This document shows, piece by piece, positions 35,830 through 48,477 of a stretch of 64,000 nucleotides of DNA (position 1 is the first letter of the stretch; the number at the start of each line of letters is the position of its first letter). Below the pieces are notes generated by a model. That model was not told where the DNA came from and did no database searches. It was given only the letters and a program-made list of their open reading frames with translations. Position numbers and translations under genes: made by a program. Source of the DNA: Sepiola atlantica (lineage: Eukaryota > Mollusca > Cephalopoda > Sepiida > Sepiolidae); assembly GCA_963556195.1 (NCBI GenBank), contig OY744531.1, positions 46,569,200 through 46,633,199 on the forward strand, given 5' to 3'.

Positions 35830-36275
35830 TTTTTATTTACCTCTTAAATGCTGTATTTTTTGTATATTTTATATTGGTTCGAAAAATGTGGAAGACGTAA
35901 TATAAAGTAGTAGTAATGATTTTGGAAAACATATATTTATTGAACAAAAGTAAATGATGTTGCAAATGTGTAACAAATAGCATAAAATTGTACATGTAAA
36001 ACAAAACACTACACTTGATGCATCTAAATAATCATTATACTCTAGAGAGTCATCAAATAATGTTTACTTACAATTATAATGACCAGATTTAAAAGTTTTG
36101 TCTGTTTAATTATGCATATGTAACACCGATGACACTCGCTCGTGACATTAAATATACTGATTACCTATTTAGCGTATGGGTTGATGCAACATCATACTAA
36201 TACCTACTTACACTTACCAACAGGCTCGTTGCAGTGAAACAAGTTGCAGTTTGACACATTTTCGTTGAATTTTTT
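35830..36275 (+). repeat. Unclassified dispersed repeat, shared with 57145-57575
   Basis: GTAATATAAAG, AAATGATGTTGCAAATGTGTAAC (as two adjoining blocks), TGATGCAACATCATACTAATA and CACTTACCAACAGGCTCG are matched in order and orientation at 57190-57540. No open frame and no clear ends. The other copy runs into a tRNA-like segment. Confidence 0.65.
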
Positions 36276-36639
36276 TATTAAGCATGCATTTTGTTTGAAT
36301 GTGTCATATTTGAAACAATAAGCATTTAAGAGTTAACATTTACTTGAAGCGAGACACTCACAATCACCATGTTTTTTTTTTCATTCTGCGTCTCCATATT
36401 GAGATCTACACCGTGACCAGCGATAATAGCTTTGTAATAAAAATTACATTAACTTATTATTCTCTTAACTAATTTTAGCAATTGTTTTACGGAAATGCTG
36501 GCACATTATGGTAAACTTATTTAATTGACGTGCATATTGTTGTGAATACTCTGTACAATCATGACCGTATTTTTTCCCATTCAAGGGTTGCCATAGATAA
36601 GAGCTTTTTTACTACTTAACAACAGTGTAACGTGAAAAA

Positions 36640-37310
36640 TCACTAACTGAGATAGAAAAATAAATTATAATAAAGGAAGCAGCTAAAGGAACACACCGGG
36701 TGTAATTGCTCGAGAGAATGAATCGCCATGTTTATTGTGTGAAAGGATTTCTAGGAAACTCTTGATAGACCTGATGACTTGGACAAAGGATGGGTTTATT
36801 CTGGAGATGAAAGTCACCAGCGTTTGAGACGACGAAAAAATGATGGAGAGTCATTATATTTTCATTGGAGTCATTATATTTTCATTGGAGATTAACTTGT
36901 TGATTATATAAGAGTACCCGAAGTAGTAAAAAGTTACGTATGTTGCTTGTTGCAATCTCTTGAGAGAATATCTGGTACCTTGGCTAGAGGACATAAATCT
37001 TGCTTTACTAAGGGGCTTTTTATGAACGACAATGCTCCTACTCACTCTGTCCATGCCACACAAGCATCATTAGTATATTGAGCATGCTATATTTGAGTTG
37101 ATTATATGGCCTCCATGTTCTTTAGATTTAAACCCAATTGAACACTTTTCGTCTATTATACAAACAAAAAATTATGCCAATGGACGTAATTTTCTGTCTA
37201 AAAAGACTCATGGTAAGCCATTAATACTGCAGCCATGGCAGGGTACCCAGCAATTAATAACGATTGACTGATTCAGTCAATCCAATACTTTTAATATTAT
37301 AAAAGTTCAT
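36640..37310 (+). pseudogene. Tc1-type transposase relic
   Basis: GLFMNDNAPTHSVHATQAS carries the second catalytic Asp (normally QDNAP-H). IIWPPCSLDLNPIEHF carries the last catalytic position, the Glu of NPIE that marks Tc1 rather than mariner. Then GRNFLSKKTHGKP fits the usual G--F-SK--L-EAI. Upstream, text such as PDDLDKGWVYSG is only loosely matched. A perfect 20 bp tandem duplication (GAGTCATTATATTTTCATTG, from 36848) and many stops break the gene. I could not identify terminal inverted repeats. Confidence 0.75.
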
Positions 37311-37682
37311 AGTGATTGTGTAGGTAAATCAGGTATCTGTTCATTATATGCATTAAAGTATATATTACGATATATGTAATTATATCAATCAATTGTTAAA
37401 TATAACCGTCATTCATCTATATTTTATTTATTTATTTCAACAAATAAACATTTATTCTGGTTGTTTTAATTTAAAAGCTATTACTATTAGTCGGTAAAGT
37501 TTCAGTGATTTTAACAGATATTTTACTTTGCAAATACAATCTATGAGATTATGTTGATGTTTATCACACTTTTATAACAAGGTGCTAGATATCTTGTGAA
37601 AAATATTCCGAAATCGAGTCATGGACAATTGAGTAATAACGATTTTCGTGCGAAATATATTATCGCTGGTCGAAGTGTATAT

Positions 37683-37685
<3 letters not shown>
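37311..37685. other. No gene seen
   Basis: AT-rich. Confidence 0.5.

Positions 37686-37719
<34 letters not shown>
37686..37719. repeat. (TA)n microsatellite
   Basis: TA run. Confidence 0.9.
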
Positions 37720-37723
<4 letters not shown>

Positions 37724-38431
37724 ATAAATAAATATTAAATTGTTTATGCCTAAAAACGCTAGCGTTTCAATCTTATTGCTCTCATCAGTGCAGGAAAGTA
37801 CGAGTTTCCGACAGTCGGGGTGCGCGAACCCTGTTTACAGTCAGTCTAGAATCTGCAAGCAGTCGCCATATCAACTCATCCACCGAAAACTGTCACGGGA
37901 TTAATGGAAATTAAGATTTATTTGTACCTAAAAGCGGGTACAGATAGAAGACTGGCCGAGAGTGTCCGACGAACGTAGTCGGAACATTGTTTCAAGAGAA
38001 AGTTTGTGTGTTTGTTATAGAACTTGATATATTAACAGTTAGAAATTCAAAATTAGTTTTAATAAGGATTGGGTTATTAAAGGTATTAGACAACATCACT
38101 TAATCTTCCCGCCGATTCTATTTGGATTTACTAGTGTTCAATTATCAATTATCAATTATTATTGTCGCTTAGCAGGGATGCAAGCGAAAACAAAGACTTA
38201 CGCCAAGATAACACAGCACTTTTCTCGAGCAATATTTGACTAACAATACAATCGTTGTAATACTTTTGTATTAGTTGTTTTTAAGAATATTGTGGGGTCA
38301 GCATTTACGCTTCACATCAATAAACAGTAAATAAGATTTTTTAGCGTAGTTTAGAAATTAAAAAAAGAATATGGAGTTCATAGTTGAGAGTAAAACCATA
38401 TAATTGTCATTATTTCCCGGGCATTTCCTTT

Positions 38432-38437
<6 letters not shown>
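37720..38437. other. Unclassified TA-anchored sequence; no gene
   Basis: After the TA run, AAACGCTAGCGTTTCAATC contains the palindrome AACGCTAGCGTT and is followed by CTCTCATCAGTGCAGG. Such 'gene-like clean' GC-richer ends next to TA tracts recall Penelope-like element ends, but no coding part is present. Confidence 0.25.
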
Positions 38438-38469
<32 letters not shown>

Positions 38470-38485
38470 CTCTATATATATACAT

Positions 38486-38582
<97 letters not shown>
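38438..38582. repeat. Compound (TATC)n/(CA)n/(TA)n microsatellite
   Basis: TATC repeats to about 38470, CA run about 38486-38501, then TA runs. Confidence 0.95.
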
Positions 38583-41428
38583 TTAGTGACAAAATTTATC
38601 CTACAGGAAATAGTTTTTTCTTAGCTGAAGAAGGAAAACGAAGCTAATTGATTCCTCTCTCCGTTAAGAATTCTGAAAACATATTTTCCTTCTGTAAATA
38701 TAGCGATAATATCTGTGCAGTGCCTGGTTTTGGACGGTCGCACCAAGAAAACCTACATCACCAGTCTGAACGGATATCATCGGAAGTATTCGCACACAAC
38801 CGCGTATAAAATTGTAACGAAAGAAAAGTTTTTTTCCCGCTTAACAAGCTTCCATAATTAGGCTTTTTTTTCTTAGCCGGCTTGCCGCGCGAAATAATGG
38901 CGACCAGGATATCGGAGAAGTGATTATAAGGAGAACTGGTTCGGGTAAATGGAGGCCGACAGTGATTGGGAGATTAAGTCAGACGATCTTATCGATCAAC
39001 ACTGACTAATTGTGGATAGCGTTAACGCACAGTCTGAAAACACCGTCGCAATTATAAACGTTTCTCTTTTTATTATTACGATTGAATGGATTCTGTTTAC
39101 GGCTCACTAAACGTGAAACTAACTTCAAACTGACTTTTCCATCAAGGGAAATCCTACCTACATTGATCCACTGCAATACACGCACACATAGGACACCAAA
39201 ACGCACGCAATAAAAGGCAGCTAGTCAGGCGTGCCTTCGATGAAATAAAAATATAATTACTAAGAAAAATACCGATCTGGAAACTTTAGTTTTCTGTATT
39301 GTATCAAGGAGCACTACCCCCTTCAAGAAAAATGCAGAATAGATATCCAGTATTTACGCAAGCAAATATAGAACTACAGAACTACAAAACAGCTACTGCC
39401 AACACAATATATATATATATATATATATATATGCGTATAATATGAGTTCCATTTAACCAACGATGCTACATCAATAACGCATTATTTAAGCCACCACGCT
39501 CTCCTGTTCTGGCTATTTAAAAATGCCAACACACCCATAAAAAGCAGCAGCAGTGAATGTTAATAAAATAAGAAGTAGAAAGTGAAAGTTAGGTTTACTT
39601 TCGACAGGCTCGTAACTCTTGCTTCCCTTATTTAGTCCTGTAGTCCTCACATTCCATAAGCGAGGTTTCTGGCAAAGGAGGAAGTATTGCTGTTTTCTAG
39701 GTCGGACTGTATCGACCTAACAATTATAGTTGGTTAGTTTCTGACCTTGAAGTAGTATTTTTGTTTAGCTCCTTACATCAAGTAACTTCATGCATTTTCT
39801 GGGGACATTTCCATGAAATAAAATAATCGACTTTAGATTGAAAATTACTCAATTACAAGAGACTTAGTATTCACCTGCGAATTTACTGCGCAATATAATA
39901 CCTAAACACAGGCATTTTATTCATTTTATTGCAGTTGTTTTGCAGACTCAACTCACAGAAGTACATAAAAAGTAGCTTCAGCAGCTGAGCCGCAAAGCTT
40001 GTTCCACACACAAGTGGGAAAGTTTACGAACTCACCCACGCATAAGTTCACGCGCATACTTTTACACTGGCTAAAATTCACGCACACTACTTGCTAGTCT
40101 ATCGAACTGTCACATGGAAATTAACACGGCGACAGCCGAAATAAACATGTTTAGTTACTCTCTACTTACACACTAAACAATTCCCTATTCGCACAGAACC
40201 TTCCTGAACAATTTGAATTCTCACTTACTACTTACTCTTGACTTTTGTTCTCTTAACAAGTTGTCAAATAAAAATTATTTTCTTTTGTATGAATAGACTT
40301 TGTCATTCTTATTTTTTTTATTGCTTATTGTCAACAAACTGCATAAAATAAATGGAGAATTCTAGAAAAGTATAAACTATAATTCATTGGAATAAAAATA
40401 CTAGCGAAAAAACGTCCAAATATTACATTAATACGATATCCGACGCTCTCAGCTTTTGGTCACAGAGAGAAACAAAATTATTAGGTATCTGTTAGCAACG
40501 TTAAAAATATTAGCAAATTTATTACACACCTACTAAATTTATTTATACAAAATATACATTTTAATAAATGGAGATACGCCCGGTCGCCTTTCACAATATA
40601 AAAACAACACACTTACATGATAATTATTATCTGATGGCCGATCAAACCATCCAGGATTTTCAAACCGCGCCGCCTATTTTTATTGGAAATCAATTGGTTC
40701 GCTATGATGAAAAAAAACTTTTTTTTAGATTCCCAGTACCCTTGTGGCAAGCTTACACAATCGTATATGAAAAACGAGCATGAAAATAGAAACTAAATAA
40801 CTACTAAAATACTAGTTTGTTTAAATCTCAGATATTGATACATTCTTGCGTTTATATCGCCATTCCTTTGAAATATTATAATACTTTAGGACTAGAATAC
40901 ACGTTCCGAGCAACCGCTATGTAGGCTCTCAATAAGTATAACGCCCCCTATAAAATAGAATGGAGGATCATCGATAAACAAAAGTCCAATAGCCCTACCT
41001 CCAGGAATTGCTCACTTTGCCCCACTGAAAAATTCAAGATCTTACAGGCAGTCAATAAACCTTCAATAAACTCACTAACAAGCCCAAAAGACTGAAGATC
41101 TCCACGTCATAGAAAATATATGATATAACCACCCTCCCCAAGACCTTTACAAAATGTATCAATTATTGATGCAAAACATAACAATCCCTCCTCCCTCAAA
41201 TGTATTGCACATGCCACAATCACACAGTCCTACCCACCTTAATGCAACCTACACTCACATCTCTTTTTACTCTATCTATTATAAATATAACATACATCAT
41301 TAGATAACCCATCATCATTTTTTAAATATCAAACATAATAAATACATGAAGCTTACTAGTTAAGCGTCTAGAAATATAACTATCAAATCCTATTAAATAA
41401 AAGAAATTATATAGGACTAAGAACGTAT
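38583..41428. other. No gene seen over 2.8 kb
   Basis: No element or coding motif recognised. A short TA run lies at 39408-39433. The 71-codon frame at 40568-40783 has no pattern I know. Confidence 0.5.
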
Positions 41429-41481
41429 ACGAGTCTCTTGCAAGGTCTGTGTGTCTCACACAGACCCTGCAAGAGACTCGT
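41429..41481. repeat. Near-perfect hairpin, 25 bp arms, 3 base loop
   Basis: ACGAGTCTCTTGCAAGGTCT plus GTGTG pairs with CACACAGACCCTGCAAGAGA plus CTCGT, with one mismatch and a TCT loop. See findings. Confidence 0.9.
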
Positions 41482-42490
41482 AAACATTATTATATAAAGC
41501 TAACATAATTTACTAAATACAACAATCCAACACGAATGCATACATTCAGTATCTCTCAAATAAACTGTTTCATATACCCTACTTCAACATACATACATCA
41601 CATAGCAATTAATCTACTCGAATTCCATCCCGATGAACATACTTGAACATCCCCCCAAAAAACTATAAATAAATAAACAAATAAATAATAAGTAAAAATC
41701 AAATAAAACAAAACACTTAATAAATTTATTTACTTACGAATAAATTACGCCACACAGTTATCCTCATAAAAATAAATACACGTGTGAAGCAGTAAAACAG
41801 ACTACATCTATCATCAATAATTAAACATTATAAATGAAATTCAATTACGATTAAGACTCATATATTAATATATAACCCTGACCCCTTAACCCGGGGCTTT
41901 TCTCAAAGGGACGCTTCAGCAATGCACCGTTTAACGGTGAATTCAAACGTCATTTCTCTATGTTGTTTTCATTTCGGCACGCTGAAGATTCCTTATGAGC
42001 TATAGACGACTTTAAAAGTAAAAAGTCAGCCCATCTGGATGAGACTGCGGTACGACTTTGACATATTGATGAATAGTTTTTAATTAAATGAATAAATAAA
42101 TAAATAAATATATATATAACATTAAATATGTTTTCTTATGCAGTCAAACATCGGTTCTTGAACATCTTGGAACTATAACAATTCTGATTTCGAACAAAAT
42201 GTTTAAGCCGGAAATGCCAGAGTTTTCTAACAACATTTCGATTGCCGGACCACGCCGACGGCAACCTAAGAATAGAGTGTTTGTGTAGGATTGCCACTCC
42301 TGTTTTTTTTAATCAAGATCTGTTTTTGAAAATCAAACTGCTTTTTTTAATGTTTTTCAATCTGTTTAGTTCTTTTGAGGAACAATATTTTAAATACCTG
42401 CTAAAATTTTGGAAAAATTTACTAAATGTGTAGTTAAACGGTCAAAATATACACTACAATAGTCTGAATTCATAAAAGGTTCACAAAGAA

Positions 42491-42493
<3 letters not shown>
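41482..42493. other. No gene; possible retroposon tail near 42117
   Basis: From about 41876 the sequence becomes GC-richer (CCCGGGGCTTTTCTC, TTCGGCACGCTGAAG) and ends in an AATA/AAAT tandem run at 42089-42110. A 3' tail of that type is usual for SINEs and some LINEs. I recognise no family. Confidence 0.3.

Positions 42494-42550
<57 letters not shown>
42494..42550. repeat. (TA)n microsatellite
   Basis: Pure TA run. Confidence 0.95.
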
Positions 42551-42551
<1 letters not shown>

Positions 42552-42800
42552 TTTGGATACGTTATTTGCTTTAGAGTATTTGTTTAAAATGTGTGTTAGG
42601 GGAGTAGAAAGTGAGACTATAAAGTTTAATAAAGTTCGAAAAAAGGGGGGGGTGTAACACTCAATATTTAAAATAGGATTTTTCTTAAAATCTCAAAACG
42701 ATTCCCGTGAATCAATGTTTATTGGTAAGGTATATTAGGCCGTTAACTTGGTGTCGTCTATAAAGTTCTAAGGAGAGAATATGGGGTTAAGAGTTAAACT
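42551..42800 (+). repeat. Dispersed repeat shared with 63435-63700
   Basis: GTTTGGATAC after the TA tract, TTTAAAATGTGTGTTAGGG and GAGAATATGGGGTTAAGAGT match GTTTGGATAC, TTTAAATTGTGTGTTAGGG and GAGAATATGAGGTTAAGAAT at 63430-63695. No coding signature. Confidence 0.55.
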
Positions 42801-43324
42801 TTCAAGAGAAAAAAGAAGTTCAAAACCCATCAATTTTTTTTTATTTCAGGGCCTGCATCAAAAGACTTTAAATCAATCTAAAAAGAATTTAAATAAAGAT
42901 TCAACTCTATTCCGGTATTCGTAGCCATTAGTCGGTTTAAGGGGAGACACTCTGCAAGGTCTTTAATGATTCTGTGCTCGGAATTCAACATTTCTGCCTA
43001 TAGTAAAGGCTTATGGAAGTAAGATATTGGTATACTGATTAAGGCTGGTCTAGAAGAAGTACAAGGGTTAGGTTGGCAAGATTGAACCTGCTTAGGAGAT
43101 TTCTAAGGCCTGCTGACTTATTTTCGTGAAAGCTGGAAAAATTATTATAGGCAAAAATATTTGTTGCATATTAACTTGGTATACTTTAGTGGTTATGGTG
43201 GAGAGATCGGCTGATTTAAAATATTCAGATATTTATTCCAATTTTTTAATGTATTTTCCGGAGTGGAAGTCGGTATTTTGTGAGGGCGATTGTGGGGTTA
43301 TGTATTGTTCAGATAGGTGATATA

Positions 43325-43529
43325 GTTGGTAGGCCTTTATGTGTATCTGTACGTCCAGTTTATGAGTAGTACTTGTCTCTTGTGGAGTCATCCTTTAAAT
43401 ATTTCGTCTCGTACTTCAAGCAGATCGTATTTGGGTCGATAATGGTCCGTACTATTTGTTATTTTTCTGCATCACACAGAAGACATCTATCTATGGCTAG
43501 GGAAAAAGATGGTCTTCTCTCTATAACTT
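43325..43529 (-). pseudogene. Penelope-like GIY-YIG C-terminal fragment, minus strand
   Basis: On the minus strand: REDHLFP-type text, then LLCDAEK, QIVRTIIDPNTICLKYETKY. LLC-AEK fits the C-LC--EK motif of the C-terminal part of Penelope-like nucleases. It overlaps by inverted similarity with the plus-strand fragment at 43640-43975: the 53-base arms 43477-43529 and 43905-43957 match. The two copies therefore face each other. Confidence 0.62.
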
Positions 43530-43639
43530 CTATTTGATGGTAAAGGGTGTATTTTGATCTTTAAGTTGTCATATCTGGGTCGTAGTTAGCTACTCCACCA
43601 CCCCTTCCATAAGAAAAATAATCTATGCAGAGCCCAAAG

Positions 43640-43975
43640 CAATAGAAAGCACAGGCTTCCTATGCCAGGACAAAAAATTGCCCCTAGAGGGGAATTGCAA
43701 AATTACTTCCCTCGTGTATGATGCCACTGTCACGAACCAGACTAGCAGCAGAGCTGAAAAATATATAGGCATGACACGGCGAAGTTTAAATCAAAGATTG
43801 TACGCACACAGAAACAGCTTCAACTACAATAACAAGGCAAACGCGGCACCTGTAACCCGGATATGGCAACTTAAAGTTGAAAAGAACTTTTACTATCAAG
43901 TGGAGAGGTATAGAGAGAAGACCATCTTTTTTTCCAGTCATAGATAGATGTCTTCTGAAATACCTTTAATATTCT
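43640..43975 (+). pseudogene. Penelope-like GIY-YIG endonuclease fragment, plus strand
   Basis: CPLEGNCKITSLVYDATV and KYIGMTRRSLNQRLYAHRNS match the family pattern CPL-G-C----VVYKA-V ... YIG-T---F--R---H--SF. The VY and YIG elements are the GIY-YIG motif. RLYAHRNSFN holds the catalytic Arg region and IWQLK the end of the core. The frame is open for 89 codons from 43678 and stops at 43948, right after TIFFSSHR, where the next motif (C-LC) would begin. GIY-YIG nucleases nick target DNA in these retroelements. Confidence 0.8.
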
Positions 43976-44585
43976 CTAATAAACTTAAATGTGTACAATA
44001 TTCATTAATTAATCCCTAATATAACTAACTTCTACTGGAGTATTAATGCCGAATGTCGCTTATAACCACTGAATTAATTCTGTATGTGATATTCAAAATT
44101 AGTATATTAATAAGTTGTAGATTCAAGTTATATCTACTTATAAGTATCAAGGTTCGCATGTATAAACTTTCCACATCATTGATTTAATTATTTGCATTTC
44201 ATATAATTATTAATCATAGAAATTGCATATAAACTGATTGACTTAATATATTCAATTCAAGTTCGTGTTTAGTCATCAGAGAACTGCTTAACATGTTTTT
44301 AATTTTAGTTTACTACATTATTAGTTAATATTTGTATCGCATATTAGTTGCCCCTGATCAATTTAAAACTAAAATATTAAAGATAATTCAGAAATAGAAC
44401 AGGAACTGGCAACTGTTACAAAGATACGAAATAGAGTTGCGTTTCAACGTTTTATCGTAATCGCTGTGGAAAAATATAACTTCACAAACTTTATTCATCC
44501 CTCGGTAGGTAGCTTCATGTTCTCCTTGTACGCGTTTCTGCACGAACCTTCCAGACAAGCGGCTTGTTTTCTAAATTAAAGCTCA
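43976..44585. other. No gene seen
   Basis: AT-rich. Confidence 0.5.
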
Positions 44586-45212
44586 TCTAATATATAAAGT
44601 AGAGACGTTTTTTCCCCTGTACCTTCTCGGAGTATAGGAACATAACCACATGCATCACAGACTACTAAACTCACCACTATACTACACTTATCAACTCTAG
44701 CGTGTTTCAGTAAATTTGTTATTATTATTTTCTACCTTAAACTAAAGATTACATTTGGCCCACCATCCACGTCTCTCCGAAAAACCAACTCCATATAGGT
44801 GGTAGCAAAAACTTTCCTCTCTAACAATTCTGTACTGTCACTCTACTCATCGACACCGGGAACTAATACACACAGTTTAATTATCACAAAACACCGGTTC
44901 TTATTTATTATTTACCTGGTATTAATCTAACACGCATGCCAATAATCAAGCTTTGGTTAATTCGCCTATTGTCACATGTATTTGTACCCCGAAACAGTGG
45001 CGCAATCGGTAAGAAGGTAGGTTTCATGATCGTCAGTTTTAGCGTTCGATCCCATTCTACTCTACCACTTTTTTCTTTTTTTTTTAATTTTAAACATTCG
45101 CCAACGCGGTAGACGGGGAAGAAAAAACAATAGATCGTTGCTTTTTTTATTCGACGTTATGCAATAGGTAGTACTTTCTCTCGTGCAAAGCCGGGCGACG
45201 GGTTTCGCTAGT
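44586..45212 (+). mobile_element. Non-autonomous Helitron, 627 bp
   Basis: The element begins TCTAATATATAAAG, preceded by A. It ends after a GC-rich stretch (GCAAAGCCGGGCGACGGG) in CTAGT followed by T. A|TC...CTAGT|T is the Helitron signature: 5' TC, 3' CTRR-T, insertion between A and T with no target duplication. There is no Rep/helicase gene, so it depends on an autonomous partner. A tRNA-like stretch lies inside at 44998-45060, and a T-rich run follows. The fragment at 331-649 shares this layout. Confidence 0.72.
44998..45062 (+). repeat. tRNA-like segment inside the Helitron
   Basis: AGTGGCGCAATCGGTAAG fits the A box, and GCGTTCGATCCC fits the B box about 40 bases on. A run of T/C follows at once, which would end polymerase III transcription. 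It is not a tRNA gene: the acceptor arm does not pair. It may be a SINE captured by the Helitron. Confidence 0.6.
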
Positions 45213-46253
45213 TGTTTATATTTTCCAAAAGTCCAACCAACGTGGGGGAAAGCAGAGAGGGTTTATTAAATGTGATCTTTTTTCCAAATCACTGATCCGT
45301 GGGATTAGAGAGATATAGAAGGGGCAGAAAGAAAGAGATAGCCACTGTTTAATCAGATGTTGTCAGCCCATATCTTTTTCCCGTCCACGCTCTGCGTGCT
45401 CGCATACGTTCTCTCTTTTCCACTTTTGAGCAATACCGTTTGTATTAATTTCCAGAGTCTAGCAATACTCACCTCGACTACATCAAATTGACCCTGGCTG
45501 ATATTTTATTTTCGGTTATTCCAAAAAAAACATTTAATATAGTAGTGAGTGTACACGGCCAATATCTAACATTTAGATCATGACACATCGCAAATTTTCC
45601 CACAAAGAAACAACCAATAATGGCGAATTCACGGAATTATTTAATTAATATTTGATTTGATCTTTTTAAATTAATTCATGTTTTTTATTAAAAAAATCCC
45701 TAATTATTATACTAGGTTATGATCTATGGTAATTAACGTTAGAATATAAAACCCACCCAGAAATATAACACGTTTCAAAAGACCTACCTGAATCATATAA
45801 CAAACCACTGCGAGGGCGTACCCTTTCACACACACGCAATAACTTGAGAGTAACTAAACCTCACATACATTAATTTCAAAAAACAATTAACCCCTTCAAG
45901 AAAAGAGAGAACAATAAGCATTTCGAAATTTTCGTTACCTTAAACAGGAAAAAAGTAACTTGTGAAATAAACCGAATACATTTTTTTAGAAGAACAGAAA
46001 AACAGATGACACCGTTAAATAGGCCTTGGGCGTTTTCACCATTCGTACTGACGATTTTGATTTTTTTCTAATTCCCGGAGTACTGGACAGACGAAATCTG
46101 GGTATCACCAGAGGATGCAGTAATGTATAGTATTAAAATAAAATAATAAATATTGGCTTTTGTATGGATTACGATCAGGCAACTGGTAGTATTCTTATGC
46201 TTACACAAGACACATATTATATGTTTATTCATGTACATATAATAAAAGTGTTA

Positions 46254-46255
<2 letters not shown>
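45213..46255. other. No gene seen
   Basis: AT-rich. Confidence 0.5.
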
Positions 46256-46296
<41 letters not shown>

Positions 46297-46371
46297 TATT
46301 AAATAAATTATTGAGATTTTCAACTTTTTCCGTATCTAGATATAAATTTTGCCTGTGGACACATAGATTAC

Positions 46372-46444
<73 letters not shown>
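46256..46444. repeat. Two (TA)n microsatellites
   Basis: TA runs at 46256-46293 and 46373-46444 with 80 bases of unrelated sequence between. Confidence 0.95.
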
Positions 46445-46448
<4 letters not shown>

Positions 46449-48477
46449 AAAAGAGAGGGAGAATAATATCTGAGAGAAAGATAGAATAGTGATAAATAAA
46501 TCGAATAACCTATAACATTATTTATGATGGTTCAATATCAATAATGGTCTGGTGTAGCATCGTTACAGATACATTTCGAGATCATATTTAATTTTTAGAT
46601 TTTTTTTATTTTAATACTATTTCTATTTTTATGATTCTCGACACGTATTCTTCAGCGCTATAGACTTAATGCATCAGGAGAAAACTTAATGAAAACTTTA
46701 ACATCTTTAACATATTTTGCAAACAATTACAAACGTTTCTATAACAGAAAACACACGAAATACGTATTAAGTAAATAATATATTAAGTTAGTCCGACTAT
46801 CAGTTAATCTAAATACCGATACTCTAACCTAATAAACTCGGATGCTATTCATTCGACGGCCGCCTACTATGAAGATTATTTAAAGATCTAGTATACTTTT
46901 TTCTAATTTAAATGATCGTTTTCTTCTCCGAACTCAGAGTATTATCAACATATATAACAATTGCTAAGACAATTTCCTATTCGTACATGTGTGATACCAT
47001 GGTTTTGGACGGCTGGGCAATTGTTGCCGGACTTTTGTCGACGACGGGACGATGTGCGACAGCATGTGCACGTATGTGCAATGTCTCGTTTTGTGAGCAG
47101 TATCATTGACGATAGCCACTGTCGTCTGCTTCTGGGACTGGCTGACTGTTTGCTCGGGACCATCGTGCTGCAAATCAAACATTATGTAATAATGGAACAA
47201 CCTATTTTACTTATTATATAAAAATATATGTTATTATATTTCGAAAAGAAACATCTCAGAGCGCGACAAACGCGTCTTCCTCGTTCAGATTTCAAAAGTC
47301 GACTCTTTTTCGCTTGTCGTTGAGATGCAACGGGAGAAAGAAAGAGATAGAGAAGGGAGAGATAGAGGAAGAGAAGATAGGCCGAAAATGAAGGGAAACA
47401 CAGACGCCGTCAGTGTTTCAACAAATATCGGTGACAGCTTATCTGACCTCTTCAGCCTGGCTAGTGTCTCCAACATTTTAGCTGACATAACGTTACACCG
47501 AATACCCCGATCAGTGAGCTGACAATTTTAGTGCAGTGAATTTATTTTATTTGCAATTCAAGGGTTACGAATATAACGGGGAGAACTTAGTTACCCTAAA
47601 GGTCACGCATGGTGCCACACATCCATTATCACTCTTTAACCGTTTTCTAAAAGATGGAATCACCCAATTTAAGAATATTCAATGCAAAACGTAATTAAAA
47701 AAAAATGATCTAATTTCGATGCTGTGTCGAACGTGAGACTCGAACAAAAATACACTTTCTTGGCCTTGCGGCTAGGATCAAAGTATATCTGTTTTATCTA
47801 AATATGGTACAAAAACACCAGACACCAATAGAATGGAAATATGTAACAAACTCCTGCAAATATTTTGGAGAGATACCCCCATACCAATATGTATTTTGAA
47901 ATACATAAACCTAAGTACTTAGGTAAGTATTTTTCAGTTAGAACAACGTGGTACAATTATATTTTTGGTTCTGCGTACGCGTCGCGCGCCTATAGAACGG
48001 AAATATATTCAAGCATGGCAGTCATATACAACTGTGGAATTTCTACGCGTAGCGTTAGTATTACATGATTTCTCGAAATGCCAATAATTACAAAATTATT
48101 CTGGAGTTTTATCACGATGAAAACTAATTTATATTCATAAGATAAACTTCGTATTCATCAACGAATATTAAACGGTGGTTTTCAGCGAATATATATTATG
48201 CGGTATTTATTTATTTTCACTATGTCTATTAAAAGATATTAAAATAGATATATACGTTCAAAAACAATAAATTCTAATGAAGCAACAATTTTGAAACTAT
48301 TGTCTATCTTAATTGGGTTTCTACGGTTTTCCTCTCTTCAATAATTTTAATTTGTTTTAAAACACATTCATGTCGAGTTTAGATGCTTTTCTTCAGTAAA
48401 GTTCCGAATACAAAAAATGTTATATTTCGGATTTTTTTAGACGCGGATTAATGATTTCTATTATTGCGACTATTATA
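46445..48477. other. No defended gene; GC-richer island at 46950-47180
   Basis: At 46950-47180 the composition rises and frames are open in several phases on both strands (for example 46912-47109 and 46961-47221 plus, 46945-47200 minus). Openness in many phases points to composition and not coding. A short frame at 47325-47522 starts in a GA-rich run (QREKERDREGRDRGRED). A minus-strand tRNA-like piece with TTGTTCGAGTCTCAC lies near 47735-47750. None is convincing. Confidence 0.4.

Noticed and set aside
41429..41481. MicroRNA precursor
   Set aside because: The loop is only 3 bases and the arms are almost perfect along their whole length, unlike a usual animal precursor.
44998..45062. True tRNA gene (also 57528, 53828, 61038, 10375)
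   Set aside because: A and B boxes are recognisable, but acceptor and anticodon arms do not form; each fits a SINE-type relic.
46912..47221. Small host gene in the GC-richer island
   Set aside because: Frames are open in several phases on both strands, with no conserved motif and no splice or start evidence favouring one.
47325..47522. Charged small protein gene
   Set aside because: The N-terminal half is the translation of a GA-rich simple repeat; nothing supports the rest.
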